This document shows positions 8,732-18,185 of a DNA stretch of 64,000 nt, in pieces. The notes under the pieces are model-generated. The model had not been told where the DNA came from and did not search any database. It saw only the letters and a list, made by a program, of their open reading frames with translations. Numbering within the stretch: the first letter of the stretch is position 1; each line of letters starts with the position of its first letter. Position numbers and translations under genes: made by a program. The DNA is from Nitrospirales bacterium (GTDB taxonomy: Bacteria; Nitrospirota; Nitrospiria; Nitrospirales; UBA8639), in the NCBI GenBank assembly GCA_021604105.1, contig BQIW01000004.1:1-64000 (forward strand), written 5' to 3'.

Positions 8732-9553
8732 CTATAGTGTCCTCTTGCGAAAAATGACTTTTTGAGCAAATCGCAAATCCACTTCTTGCGACCGACCTTC
8801 AATTTTATCCTTCACGGTGGGATACAACACCAAAAATCGTTCCCACTGATCCTCCACCTCACGCCCGAATTGAAATCGGACATCGGGAAGATCCACGATC
8901 GTCGTATGAGGTTGAGACACATCAATCCGCGGTCTGCCCGAAAACTGCTGAGACAGCAATTCGGCAATGTGAATACCCTGCTTGGCGCGTCGATGGCCTT
9001 CGGCTTGATGCTGTGTCATAAATGTGGAGGTCACCCCATCAACAATGGGTAATGTCGTTTTCGTCTGCACCTTCCCTTTCGGCAACAGATACCCTTCTGC
9101 ATCCAGATAATAGGGTTCGGTTGGTGATGCAAACACCGCTGCAGGCTGACGCTCAGTCACCTGGATCACCAGTGAATGGGGTAACACCCGCTCAAAGGCA
9201 ACCGACCCGATCCAAGGATGCGATTCCAAGCGGTTCGCGAGCAGCTCTGAGTCCACAGAGAACAAACTGGTCTGTGGCGCCAAATCCAGCTTTGTCAAAA
9301 TTTCATCGCGCGTCACCCGATCCAAGCCCACAACCGTGATTTGTTGGATTTCCGTCCACTCATCCGCCCACCGCATGACCTGACGCCCTCCCACGACAAC
9401 CACCACGATAAGACAGGCCAGGACACCTCCAATCACGACACGCCGGACCCGCAAGGCTGTCGATGACGCCTTCCCTTTCTTCGGTCCTCCGGCTTTTTTA
9501 AGTGGCCGGTTTTTTCGAGGCCGTTTCGCGTGAAGAGATTCTCCCGCTATCAT
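8732..9553 (-). CDS. ftsQ: Cell division protein FtsQ
   Basis: 273 residues. A basic cytoplasmic N-terminus (about 1-35, many Lys and Arg) is followed by one membrane span (about 38-58), a POTRA domain (IQQITVVGLDRVTRDEIL onward) and the FtsQ beta domain (about 140-260). It recruits the FtsL/FtsB complex in the periplasm. Its start overlaps the ddl stop by 4 bp (ATGA). Confidence 0.95.
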   Translation of the reverse strand: MIAGESLHAKRPRKNRPLKKAGGPKKGKASSTALRVRRVVIGGVLACLIVVVVVGGRQVMRWADEWTEIQQITVVGLDRVTRDEILTKLDLAPQTSLFSVDSELLANRLESHPWIGSVAFERVLPHSLVIQVTERQPAAVFASPTEPYYLDAEGYLLPKGKVQTKTTLPIVDGVTSTFMTQHQAEGHRRAKQGIHIAELLSQQFSGRPRIDVSQPHTTIVDLPDVRFQFGREVEDQWERFLVLYPTVKDKIEGRSQEVDLRFAQKVIFRKRTL

Positions 9554-10533
9554 GACGCAGAACTCCTGGTGCTCCTTTTTTTCCCGGATGACGGTATCTC
9601 CCTTTTCTGTAGAGCCTCACGCAAAATCCGTTCAACCAGATCATCATAGTCCCACCCGATCTGTGCCGCTGCCATGGGAAGCAAACTCCGTTCAGTCATA
9701 CCGGGAATGGTGTTCAATTCGAGAATATACGGACGTCCGTTGGTGTGAATACGAAAATCGACTCGAGCGGCTCCGCGACACCCTAATGCCTGATAGGCAC
9801 GAAAGCTGTACTCACGGAGAGCGGTTTTCAGTTTTGAAGAAAGCGAAGCCGGACACACATAACGAGTTGCCGCCTTTCCATATTTGGCCGTAAAATCGTA
9901 AAATCCCCCGGGAACGATGATTTCTACGCCGGGTAAGACCTCGTTGCCAAATACGCCCACCGCCACTTCCCTTCCCGGAATATATTTTTCCACCACCAAC
10001 TGCTCTCCATATCGATAGGCTTCTTGCAAGGCCTCTTTCCATTGAGATGGTTTGCGAACAATCGAAACACCAAACGTGGACCCCTCCGCACAAGGCTTCA
10101 CCACCACAGGCATGCCTAAGTTGGGAGGTGGACGAACCGGGATCATTTTCCCGGATACGGTCATGCCTGGTGGGACGGGTACCTTGGCAGCCTGAAGGAC
10201 TACGCGCGTCAATCCCTTGTTCATGCAGACGGCGCTCGCACTGACGCCCGATCCGGTATATGGCATCTTCATGACTTCCAACATCCCTTGAACCGTGCCA
10301 TCTTCCCCTCCCGGTCCATGCAACGCCAGAAAGGCCACCGAAATTTTCTTTGCCCGAATCTGATGCGGCAATGAGGCATCGACTTCGATGGGGATCACCG
10401 TATATCCACGTCGTTTCAACGCATCACAGATGGAACGCCCCGTCTTAAGCGAAATCTCTCTCTCAGCCGAAGCTCCACCCATTAGCACACCGACTCGCAA
10501 AGATTTCTGTGTCATCATTCCTTGTGTCTTCAC
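9550..10533 (-). CDS. ddl: D-alanine--D-alanine ligase
   Basis: 327 residues of the ATP-grasp ligase family. GVLMGGASAEREISLKTG at the N-terminus is the Ddl signature. FLALHGPGGEDGTVQG and PYTGSGVSASAVCMNK hold the Ser and Tyr region of the active site. RVDFRIHTNGRPYILELNT carries the metal-binding Glu and Asn. It makes the D-Ala-D-Ala dipeptide used by MurF. The first codon is GTG at 10533; in-frame ATGs at codons 6 and 7 are alternatives. Confidence 0.96.
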   Translation of the reverse strand: MKTQGMMTQKSLRVGVLMGGASAEREISLKTGRSICDALKRRGYTVIPIEVDASLPHQIRAKKISVAFLALHGPGGEDGTVQGMLEVMKMPYTGSGVSASAVCMNKGLTRVVLQAAKVPVPPGMTVSGKMIPVRPPPNLGMPVVVKPCAEGSTFGVSIVRKPSQWKEALQEAYRYGEQLVVEKYIPGREVAVGVFGNEVLPGVEIIVPGGFYDFTAKYGKAATRYVCPASLSSKLKTALREYSFRAYQALGCRGAARVDFRIHTNGRPYILELNTIPGMTERSLLPMAAAQIGWDYDDLVERILREALQKREIPSSGKKRSTRSSAS

Positions 10534-10593
10534 CTTGTGATCAGCCTTTCACTCTGACTACATCTCTTCGGCACCACCACCAAATCTGCATCT

Positions 10594-11514
10594 CTACGAT
10601 TCTCCAATAATTTTCCATTCAAGCTGAAGACGGACTCCAAATTTTTTGACCACGGCTTGCCGGACTTTTCGAATCAATGCCAAGACTTGGCTGGCGGTAG
10701 CCGATCCTCTATTCACAATAAAATTGGCATGTCTGGTCGAAATTTCAGCATCACCAATCCGCACGCCCTTTAATCCTGCCGCCTCCACTAACCGTCCGGC
10801 AGAATCTCCCGGCGGGTTTTTAAATACCGATCCGGCATTGGGAAGGGTTAGCGGTTGGGTCTCCCTCCGGTACTGCAGATAGGTTTTGGTTTTCGTCTCA
10901 ACCTGCTCTTTATCCGAAAGCGTTAACTGGACCCACGCACCAACGACGATACCTTTGGGAAGCATAGCCTTCCGATAGGCAAATGACATGTTGGAAGCCT
11001 CGACTCGTACCCGATGTCCCCGAAGATTTACCAAATCCACGGCATGCAAGACCTCCTGCATTTCCCCCAACTGCGTTCCGGCATTCATCACCACCCCCCC
11101 ACCGACGGTTCCGGGAATTCCTGCCGCCCACTCCATTCCGGACAGATGATGCCCCACCGCAAATTGCATTAACTTGGGCAATCGGACCCCTGCCTGGGCA
11201 TACACCACGTGACCGGCTTCTTCATGTATCCCGGTTAAGTGTTTCAATTGCATGACAATGCCTCGAATTCCTTTATCGCGAACGACCACATTGGTCCCCC
11301 CTAATGCCACGAAAGGAATCCCTTCTGTTCGAGCCCCGACGATTACGCGAATGACGTCTTCCACATTCAACGGGAAGACCAGCACATCCGCCGGACCTCC
11401 CACCTGCAACGAAAGAAGAGGCGACAGAGATTCGTTCCAGTGGACTTCTCCTTGCACATGCTGCACGGCTCGTTGAAGCCGTTTCGCTGTCACTTTCGGC
11501 CGGTCGGTCTTCAT
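10594..11514 (-). CDS. murB: UDP-N-acetylenolpyruvoylglucosamine reductase MurB
   Basis: 306 residues. FAD-binding PCMH-type N-terminal domain with VGGPADVLVFP and FVALGGTNVVVRDKGIRG. GMEWAAGIPGTVGGGVVMNAG is the MurB substrate region, SFAYRKAMLPKG carries the active-site Tyr-Arg, and GSVFKNPPGDSAGRL holds the proton-donor Ser. It reduces UDP-GlcNAc-enolpyruvate to UDP-MurNAc with NADPH. It lies 38 bp after murC in the minus-strand cluster. Confidence 0.97.
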   Translation of the reverse strand: MKTDRPKVTAKRLQRAVQHVQGEVHWNESLSPLLSLQVGGPADVLVFPLNVEDVIRVIVGARTEGIPFVALGGTNVVVRDKGIRGIVMQLKHLTGIHEEAGHVVYAQAGVRLPKLMQFAVGHHLSGMEWAAGIPGTVGGGVVMNAGTQLGEMQEVLHAVDLVNLRGHRVRVEASNMSFAYRKAMLPKGIVVGAWVQLTLSDKEQVETKTKTYLQYRRETQPLTLPNAGSVFKNPPGDSAGRLVEAAGLKGVRIGDAEISTRHANFIVNRGSATASQVLALIRKVRQAVVKKFGVRLQLEWKIIGES

Positions 11515-11552
11515 TTTTACAACCTTCGATTTCCATGACTCTCCGTAATTGG

Positions 11553-12932
11553 TTACAAGGATTCCAACAAATCCGTTCCGACTTTCCAGACATCCCCCGC
11601 TCCCAGGGTCAACAACACATCGCCCTCACGAAGCTCCTCACGTAATGTGGAAATCAAACCGGAATCACGATTGAGCCATTGGACGGAGGGATGACCAGAC
11701 GCCCGAATGGTGTCGGCCATCATCTGTCCGGTGATCCCGGGAATCGGCGTCTCACCGGCGGGATAGATATCCATGACATACACGCGATCCGCCTGTTCGA
11801 ATGCCTTAGCAAATTCGTCGGCAAGGTCCCTGGTTCTTGAAAACCGATGCGGCTGAAACACCACGATCAACGGGCGCTGCCACGCGGCCCGCGCAGCCGC
11901 CAAAGTGGCACGAATCTCGGTAGGATGGTGCCCATAGTCGTCCACCACCACGATGCCGTTTTTTTCTCCACGAATCTGGAACCGCCGCTCGACTCCGGCA
12001 AAAGCCGCCAGGCCTGCCCTGATCAAATCCACGGGCACATCCAATTCCAATGCCACCCCGATAGCCGCTAACGCATTGGCCACGTTATGCACACCCGGGA
12101 TACGAATGCGGAAGGGCCCAAGCTTTTGATCCCGGTAATGCGCCCGAAATTCCACACCCATCGCTTTGGTTTCAATATCCGTCGCAAACAAATCAGAGGT
12201 CAGCACACCAGAAAAATCACTCATGCCATACGTGTGATATCGCTTCACCACTCGAGGCAGGAGCTTGCGAATCCAGGGATCGTCAGCACACACAATCGCC
12301 ACCCCGTAAAAAGGAATCTTATTGATAAATTCCAAAAATGCCTCCTGAAGACCTTCCATGCTTCCGTAATGATCGAGGTGCTCACGGTCGATATTCGTCA
12401 CGACCACAATAGAGGGTGACAACCGCAAAAACGACCCGTCACTCTCGTCGGCTTCCGCAATCAGCAGATCACTCCGGCCCAAACGCGCATGGGTCCCCAT
12501 GGCATTCACCTTGCCCCCAATCACGAATGTGGGATCGAGGCCGGCTTGCGCAAGAATCGATGCGACCATCGACGTCGTGGTGGTTTTTCCATGAGCGCCG
12601 GCGATGGCAATGCCGTACTTCAATCGCATCAACTCTGCCAGCATTTCCGCTCGTGGAATGACCGGGATCACCTTGGCCCGGGCCGCACGAATTTCCGGAT
12701 TGGACCCGACGATAGCCGACGACACCACCACCACTTGCGCCCCTTCCACATTCGATTCCTGATGCCCGATATACACCGTGCCCCCTAATTCCTCTAACCG
12801 GCGGATCGTATCAGACGACCCCACATCGGATCCGGTCACCTTATACCCTAACGTGAGGAGCACCTCTGCGATGCCACTCATTCCGCTTCCCCCGATACCG
12901 ACCAAATGAATGTGTTGAATTTTTCGAAACAT
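11553..12932 (-). CDS. murC: UDP-N-acetylmuramate--L-alanine ligase MurC
   Basis: 459 residues with the three Mur ligase domains. The N-terminal Rossmann motif is HLVGIGGSGMSGIAEVLL, the ATP-binding loop is GAHGKTTTTSMVASIL, and DESDGSFL and NIDREHLDHY are MurC-specific. DDYGHHPTEIRATL starts the C-terminal domain. It attaches L-Ala to UDP-MurNAc in the cytoplasm. The start ATG at 12932 is preceded by a 325-bp gap after murG, the largest break within the cluster. Confidence 0.97.
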   Translation of the reverse strand: MFRKIQHIHLVGIGGSGMSGIAEVLLTLGYKVTGSDVGSSDTIRRLEELGGTVYIGHQESNVEGAQVVVVSSAIVGSNPEIRAARAKVIPVIPRAEMLAELMRLKYGIAIAGAHGKTTTTSMVASILAQAGLDPTFVIGGKVNAMGTHARLGRSDLLIAEADESDGSFLRLSPSIVVVTNIDREHLDHYGSMEGLQEAFLEFINKIPFYGVAIVCADDPWIRKLLPRVVKRYHTYGMSDFSGVLTSDLFATDIETKAMGVEFRAHYRDQKLGPFRIRIPGVHNVANALAAIGVALELDVPVDLIRAGLAAFAGVERRFQIRGEKNGIVVVDDYGHHPTEIRATLAAARAAWQRPLIVVFQPHRFSRTRDLADEFAKAFEQADRVYVMDIYPAGETPIPGITGQMMADTIRASGHPSVQWLNRDSGLISTLREELREGDVLLTLGAGDVWKVGTDLLESL

Positions 12933-13257
12933 AATGTTTTAGACTTCCAGGGTTGAAGGGAGGATCACCGAAGACGGTCACTGGATGCCCCCACCGCTTG
13001 GGACGCATGACCTGTAAGTCTGGAGGTATAATCTCAAAACCGACTCGGCCTACAGGGCTCGCGACTTCATTATGAGGCCCTCGTATGCCACGGTGACCAT
13101 TTTGGATCTTCCAGACGTGGCCCTGACAGGACATACTCTTCATTCCCTGTAAGAGTCCCTCCTCATTAAAGATTGAATACATTCAGGCAATGGTTTCCAC
13201 TTAGACGTTTTTGTGTGTTTATCCCTGGAGCAAGATTTCCTCATCATGCATATGTCA
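12933..13257. other. Gap between murG and murC
   Basis: 325 bp without a supported gene in an otherwise tightly packed cluster. A minus-strand frame of about 110 codons crosses it (13182 down into murC), but it overlaps the start of murC, has no membrane or motif pattern, and resembles no family I know. The stretch may hold a promoter for murC-murB-ddl-ftsQAZ, although I found no convincing -35/-10 pair. Confidence 0.4.
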
Positions 13258-14346
13258 TCACGATGCAACCGGATGCCCCACCAAAGAAAGGCATTCTCTC
13301 ACCATCTGCTCTGTGGCGTTGACTTTCCTGATCACCCAGCTCTGTCGTGCCATTTCCTGTAGGTGGGGAATATCCAACATCCATCGTTCAATTTCTTCTG
13401 CCAGCCGCTGCCCGGTGAGTTCGGATTGCAAGAGCACGCGAGCCGCTCCGGCCGCTTCCATGGACCTGGCATTCTTTTCCTGATGATTGTGGGTCGCCTG
13501 GGGAAACGGGACCAGGATTCCGACTTTTCCATATGCAGATAACTCCGCCAAGGTGCTGGCCCCGGCCCGACAAATGATAAGATCCGCTTTGGCGAACTCA
13601 TGCGGCATATCAAAGAGAAAGGGGCGGACATCCACTTGAACCCCCAATTGGGCATAGCCGGCCTTGACCTGATCGAAATCATCCGCTCCGGTCTGATGGG
13701 TGATGGTTACCTGCTCCCGCAGCTTCGAGGAAATCTCCACAGCCTTCAACATGGCGGAATTGATGGCTCGAGCCCCCTGACTCCCACCAAAGATCAACAG
13801 ATGTGAGATCTTCGACGGAGGAACCGGAGGATGTTCCAAGGCAAAAGCCTTTCGAATGGGTGTGCCGATGACCTTGACTTTCGATGAGGAAAAGAAAGGC
13901 TTCGCACTCTCAAAGGCGAGAAAGATCCTGTCGGCCAATGGGCCCAACACCCGATTGGCCAATCCCGGCATGGCATTCGGTTCCAACAAGACTCTCGGTA
14001 TATTCAACAACCAGGCCGCCACGACCACGGGAGGACTAAAATACCCGCCCGTCCCAATGACCAGATCGGCACGATGCCCGCGGAGAATCCGGATCGCACG
14101 CCATAACGACTTGGGGAGCAGAATAAGGGAACGCGCCATGCCAACCAGCCCCCGGCCCACAAAACCTTCAACCGTGATCGGTTCAAACCCAAATCCTTCT
14201 TTTCCCAGAATGTCCCCCTCTAACGACTTCCCCGTCCCGACAAACACAATGCTCCCTTCAGGATCATGCTGTTGAAATTCTTTGGCATACGCGATAGCCG
14301 GAAACATATGACCTCCCGTCCCACCGGCAGCTATGACGACCCGCAT
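13258..14346 (-). CDS. murG: Lipid II synthase MurG (GlcNAc transferase)
   Basis: 362 residues, GT28 glycosyltransferase. GGTGGHMFPAIAYAKE near the N-terminus is the first G-loop. IGTGGYFSPPVVVAAW is the acceptor-side loop, and LLIFGGSQGARAIN opens the C-terminal UDP-GlcNAc domain. CRAGASTLAELSAYGK and VPFPQATHNHQEKNAR are the donor-binding motifs. It adds GlcNAc to lipid I at the inner face of the membrane. It lies 17 bp after ftsW. Confidence 0.97.
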   Translation of the reverse strand: MRVVIAAGGTGGHMFPAIAYAKEFQQHDPEGSIVFVGTGKSLEGDILGKEGFGFEPITVEGFVGRGLVGMARSLILLPKSLWRAIRILRGHRADLVIGTGGYFSPPVVVAAWLLNIPRVLLEPNAMPGLANRVLGPLADRIFLAFESAKPFFSSSKVKVIGTPIRKAFALEHPPVPPSKISHLLIFGGSQGARAINSAMLKAVEISSKLREQVTITHQTGADDFDQVKAGYAQLGVQVDVRPFLFDMPHEFAKADLIICRAGASTLAELSAYGKVGILVPFPQATHNHQEKNARSMEAAGAARVLLQSELTGQRLAEEIERWMLDIPHLQEMARQSWVIRKVNATEQMVRECLSLVGHPVAS

Positions 14347-14363
14347 GACACCATTCTCTTCAC

Positions 14364-15542
14364 TTAAGGGCCGGCTCGTCCCTGTCGAGCCACACTCAGC
14401 AAAATTCCGAGAGCTAACATGGTGACCAGGAGCGACGAACCTCCATAACTGACCAAGGGAAGCGTTAAGCCTTTTGTCGGCAACAGTCCACTTACGACGC
14501 CGGCATTGATCAGGGCCTGAATACCCAGGAGCATGGTGATTCCCAAAGCCAAATATCGCCCAAACAAATCGGGTGCCAAGGCCGCAACTCGAAATCCTTT
14601 ACATACCAAAATGGCAAACAGGGCTAACAATCCGCAGGTTCCGACGAGCCCCAGCTCTTCTCCCACCAAGGCCAACACGAAATCGGTGTGGCCTTCCGGA
14701 AGAAACATCAGCTTTTGTTTGCCCTGTCCAAGACCGACACCAAATAATCCGCCATTCTCCAAGGCCAGGATGGACTGGACAAGTTGATAGCCGGCACCTT
14801 GTCGGTCCGCGAACGGATTCATAAATGTCGTTATCCGTTCCCATCGTTCAGGACTTATCCAGATGAGGACACCCACACCCACAATCATCGGCCCACCTAA
14901 GTAGGCCAAGTGCCGCACTCTCGCTCCGGCCAGATACATCATGCCGACGAACACCAGGCTGATGACAACGGTACTTCCTAAATCCGGCTCTACGACAATG
15001 AGTCCACACATGATGCCCACCATCGCCACAGGCGGAAGAAACCCTCGTTGCCAATCAGTGACTCGCCGTTGCGGATTGGAGAGAAACGCCGCGAGGTACA
15101 GCACAACAGCCAGCTTGGCCATTTCCGTGGGTTGAATAGAAAAAAATCCAAGTGCGAGCCATCGTCGAGCACCATTAATTTGCGGGCCCACCGCTAAGAC
15201 CAGCAGTAATCCAATGATACATCCTCCGACAACCATGGGAATCCATTGCTTCCACTGGCGATAATCAATAAAGGACCCGACCAACAGGACACCAAAACCC
15301 AGCAGCATCCATACGATTTGTCGTTGGAGATAATAGGTGGCATTGGTAAATTTATTTTCCGCCATGACACCGCTGGCACTAAACACCATGACCAATCCCC
15401 CAAGAGACAGGGCCAGGGTAATTCCCACGATCAGCGGATCGATCCGCTTGGACCCGATGCCCCGATTCCCAGGAAACAGATCCGCCCATGCACGGGATTC
15501 CACATGGGAGTTTTTACGCCGCAGGATGGCTGGAATACCCAT
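14364..15542 (-). CDS. ftsW: Lipid II polymerase FtsW
   Basis: 392 residues from ATG 15542, one base past the murD TAG stop. An upstream in-frame extension lies within murD and is unlikely to be translated. About ten membrane segments of the SEDS family. Hallmarks are GARRWLALGFFSIQPTEMAKLA, VEPDLGSTVV (with the essential Asp) and LPEGHTDFVLALVGEELGL. The last part, GLLPTKGLTLPLVSYGGSSLL, is the FtsW/RodA signature. It polymerises glycan strands at the septum with FtsI. Confidence 0.96.
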   Translation of the reverse strand: MGIPAILRRKNSHVESRAWADLFPGNRGIGSKRIDPLIVGITLALSLGGLVMVFSASGVMAENKFTNATYYLQRQIVWMLLGFGVLLVGSFIDYRQWKQWIPMVVGGCIIGLLLVLAVGPQINGARRWLALGFFSIQPTEMAKLAVVLYLAAFLSNPQRRVTDWQRGFLPPVAMVGIMCGLIVVEPDLGSTVVISLVFVGMMYLAGARVRHLAYLGGPMIVGVGVLIWISPERWERITTFMNPFADRQGAGYQLVQSILALENGGLFGVGLGQGKQKLMFLPEGHTDFVLALVGEELGLVGTCGLLALFAILVCKGFRVAALAPDLFGRYLALGITMLLGIQALINAGVVSGLLPTKGLTLPLVSYGGSSLLVTMLALGILLSVARQGRAGP

Positions 15543-15543
15543 T

Positions 15544-16965
15544 CTATTGAAGTTCTCCGACAACCCGCTTAAATTCAAGTCCGCGATGATGATAATTGCG
15601 AAACATATCGAAACTGGCGCAAGCCGGTGAAAACAACACCACATCCCCACTGGACGCAAATGTCACGGCCCGGGACACCGCATCCGTCAGGCTGGTGGCC
15701 AGGGTCACCGGCTTGATCTGATCCAGGGCCTGGAGAATTTTCTGAGTGGCTTCTCCGATCACCACAACGCCCTTGACCCGTCGATTAATACTGTCAGCCA
15801 ATTGCGAAAAATCACCGCCTTTGTCTTTCCCACCAAGAATCAGGACCAAGGGCTCATGAAAGCTCTGTAAGGCTTTGAGGGTGGCATCCACATTCGTGCC
15901 TTTCGAATCATTGACAAATGTGATGCCTTTCCACTCCCGAACCACCTCTAAAGCATGCTCAAAGGCCGGCGTGGTCTGAAGAGCACGAACCATCTCCTCT
16001 GCTGAACATCCACAGAGCAGTCCGACACCCATTGCCGCCATTGCATTTGCCACGTTATGGTCTCCCCGCATCGGGAGAGCGTCACGTGAAGCGATGATAA
16101 AATCCTTGCCGTGCATCCGTGCTCTCAACTCGCCTGCTTCAAGATATACGCCTTGCTCCACTTTTTTGGTAAGACTGAATTCACAAACACCTGACCGTGC
16201 CGGCAAGGCCAGGGTTCTCACCACAGGATCGTCCACATTAATCAGCGCCCAATCCTGGATTGTCTGATTTTCAAAGATACGCTGCTTGGCGGCCCGATAG
16301 TCCTCTGGAGTGGGATGTCGATCCAAATGATCCGGCGTCACATTTAACAATGCGGCAATCCAGGGCTTAAACAGGTGGATCGTTTCTAATTGGAAGCTCG
16401 AGACTTCTGCGACAATATACTCATAGTCAGGCCCAGGAGACGGGTCCGTTTGCTTACGCACCGCCTCACATAATGGAATGCCCAGATTGCCGCCCACAAA
16501 TGCCCGCTTCCCACAATGTTGCAGGATCGATCCGATGAGGCGTACCGTGGTACTTTTCCCGTTTGTTCCGGTCACCGCAATGATGGGAGCCCGAAGAAAC
16601 CATCCGGCTAACTCAATTTCCCCAATAACCGGAATGCCCCGTTGGACAATCTCCCGGAGAAGACGATGGTCCTTGGGGATCCCTGGACTGACGACCAGGA
16701 GGTCGAGGTCCCTCAACCCGTCGGCAACGTCATCCCCTCCGAGCACTCGAACACCACGAAGGCAGTACGCATCGGACTCGGATTCAAAATCCTGGCTTGT
16801 GTGTTCTTCGACAATCGTCACCACCGCACCAAGATCCAGAAGGAGATCGGCAGCCGCCCTGCCGCTTCGTCCGAGGCCAAACACCGTGACACGCTTATTT
16901 GGCCAACTCGTCATGGGAAACACGGGAGTGACGTTCACGGCTTCCATGGCTCCACAGGGTTCCAC
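15544..16965 (-). CDS. murD: UDP-MurNAc-L-Ala--D-Glu ligase MurD
   Basis: About 473 residues. The Rossmann loop is VFGLGRSGRAAADLL, the ATP loop is VTGTNGKSTTVRLIG, and NVTPDHLDRH, GDHNVANAMAA and FVNDSKGTNVDAT are MurD motifs. It adds D-Glu to UDP-MurNAc-L-Ala. The first possible start is GTG 16965, supported by GAGG 6 bases upstream; in-frame ATGs at codons 7 and 18 are alternatives. Confidence 0.96.
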   Translation of the reverse strand: MEPCGAMEAVNVTPVFPMTSWPNKRVTVFGLGRSGRAAADLLLDLGAVVTIVEEHTSQDFESESDAYCLRGVRVLGGDDVADGLRDLDLLVVSPGIPKDHRLLREIVQRGIPVIGEIELAGWFLRAPIIAVTGTNGKSTTVRLIGSILQHCGKRAFVGGNLGIPLCEAVRKQTDPSPGPDYEYIVAEVSSFQLETIHLFKPWIAALLNVTPDHLDRHPTPEDYRAAKQRIFENQTIQDWALINVDDPVVRTLALPARSGVCEFSLTKKVEQGVYLEAGELRARMHGKDFIIASRDALPMRGDHNVANAMAAMGVGLLCGCSAEEMVRALQTTPAFEHALEVVREWKGITFVNDSKGTNVDATLKALQSFHEPLVLILGGKDKGGDFSQLADSINRRVKGVVVIGEATQKILQALDQIKPVTLATSLTDAVSRAVTFASSGDVVLFSPACASFDMFRNYHHRGLEFKRVVGELQ

Positions 16966-16978
16966 AAAGATCCTCTGC

Positions 16979-18055
16979 TTAGCGTAACTTCAATGTGCTA
17001 ATACTTAGGAGGCCCAAAATGATCGCAATTATCCATAAACGCACAACCACTTTGGGCTCTTCCCAACCCTTCAGTTCAAAATGATGGTGCAAGGGCGCCA
17101 TAAGGAAAATTCGCTTCCCCCTGGACTTAAACGATGCCACTTGAAAAATCACGGACACCGCTTCCATCACAAAAACTCCGCCAACCAGGATCAATAACAA
17201 TTCATGTTTGCACACCACTGCCACCGTCCCTAAGGCCGCACCCAGGGGTAAGGATCCCACATCGCCCATGAAGACCGACGCGGGATACGTGTTAAACCAG
17301 AGAAAACCCAATCCCGCCCCAACAATGGAGGCCGTCAGGATGGCCAATTCCCCGGCTCCTTCAATATGAGGAACGAGCAGGTACCCTGAGATCAATTTAT
17401 TTCCGACCGCCCAGGCTACCACCGAATAGGCCATCGCTGAAATAATGACCGGTCCGACGGCCAACCCATCCAGCCCGTCAGTGAGATTCACCGCATTAGA
17501 ACACCCCACAATGACCAGAACGGCAAATGGGATGTAGAGGACTCCTAAATCGGGAGTAAAGTTTTTAAAGAACGGCACACTGAGTTCCGTGGAATAGCCG
17601 GGAGAAAGATAAAAAAAGAGCCCAATGCCCAACGCCACTCCTAACTGTCCGACGATTTTTTGCGTAGCCGTCAATCCCTTGGATTGGCCACGTAAAATTT
17701 TGATGTAATCATCCACAAATCCGATCATCCCGAAACCCACAAGCGATAGGAGGACCAACCAGACATAGAAATTGGAGATATCCGCCCACAACACGGTTGA
17801 GAGCAATACCGAAAATATGATGAGCAATCCTCCCATCGTAGGGGTACCGGATTTTCCCAGATGCGATTGCGGGCCATCCGTTCGTATTTTTTGCCCGAGT
17901 TTCAAGGTCTGCAATTTTTTGATCATGGGAGGGGCCAGGAAAAACACAATCAGAAAAGCGGTCACTGCCGCGTAAATAATGCGAAAACTGAGATACCGAA
18001 AGACATTGAAGATTGCAAATTCGGTATGAAGGGGATAAAGCCAGAGATACAGCAT
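16979..18055 (-). CDS. mraY: Phospho-MurNAc-pentapeptide transferase MraY
   Basis: 358 residues with ten predicted membrane spans. Key motifs: [21 protein letters not shown] (paired Asp), [15 protein letters not shown] and the [13 protein letters not shown] triple-His loop. It transfers phospho-MurNAc-pentapeptide to undecaprenyl phosphate, forming lipid I. It sits between murF and murD, as in most such clusters. Confidence 0.97.
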   Translation of the reverse strand: MLYLWLYPLHTEFAIFNVFRYLSFRIIYAAVTAFLIVFFLAPPMIKKLQTLKLGQKIRTDGPQSHLGKSGTPTMGGLLIIFSVLLSTVLWADISNFYVWLVLLSLVGFGMIGFVDDYIKILRGQSKGLTATQKIVGQLGVALGIGLFFYLSPGYSTELSVPFFKNFTPDLGVLYIPFAVLVIVGCSNAVNLTDGLDGLAVGPVIISAMAYSVVAWAVGNKLISGYLLVPHIEGAGELAILTASIVGAGLGFLWFNTYPASVFMGDVGSLPLGAALGTVAVVCKHELLLILVGGVFVMEAVSVIFQVASFKSRGKRIFLMAPLHHHFELKGWEEPKVVVRLWIIAIILGLLSISTLKLR

Positions 18056-18185
18056 TAGGATGTACTTTCTTCGGGTAGAGGGAAAGATGCCTCGCCCAGA
18101 TATTGTTGCTCATTCATCATCACGGTCAGACGTTTCACTCTCAAGGACTCCTTATGACTCTGTCATCCATCCCAATGCATTCAAT

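Noticed and set aside
12841-13182. Minus-strand frame of 113 codons over the murG-murC gap
   Set aside because: Overlaps the certain start of murC by 92 bp, lacks a plausible domain, and reads like translated noncoding sequence.
16478-16987. Plus-strand frame of 169 codons opposite murD
   Set aside because: No ribosome site and low-complexity Arg/Ser/Pro composition. Antisense shadow.
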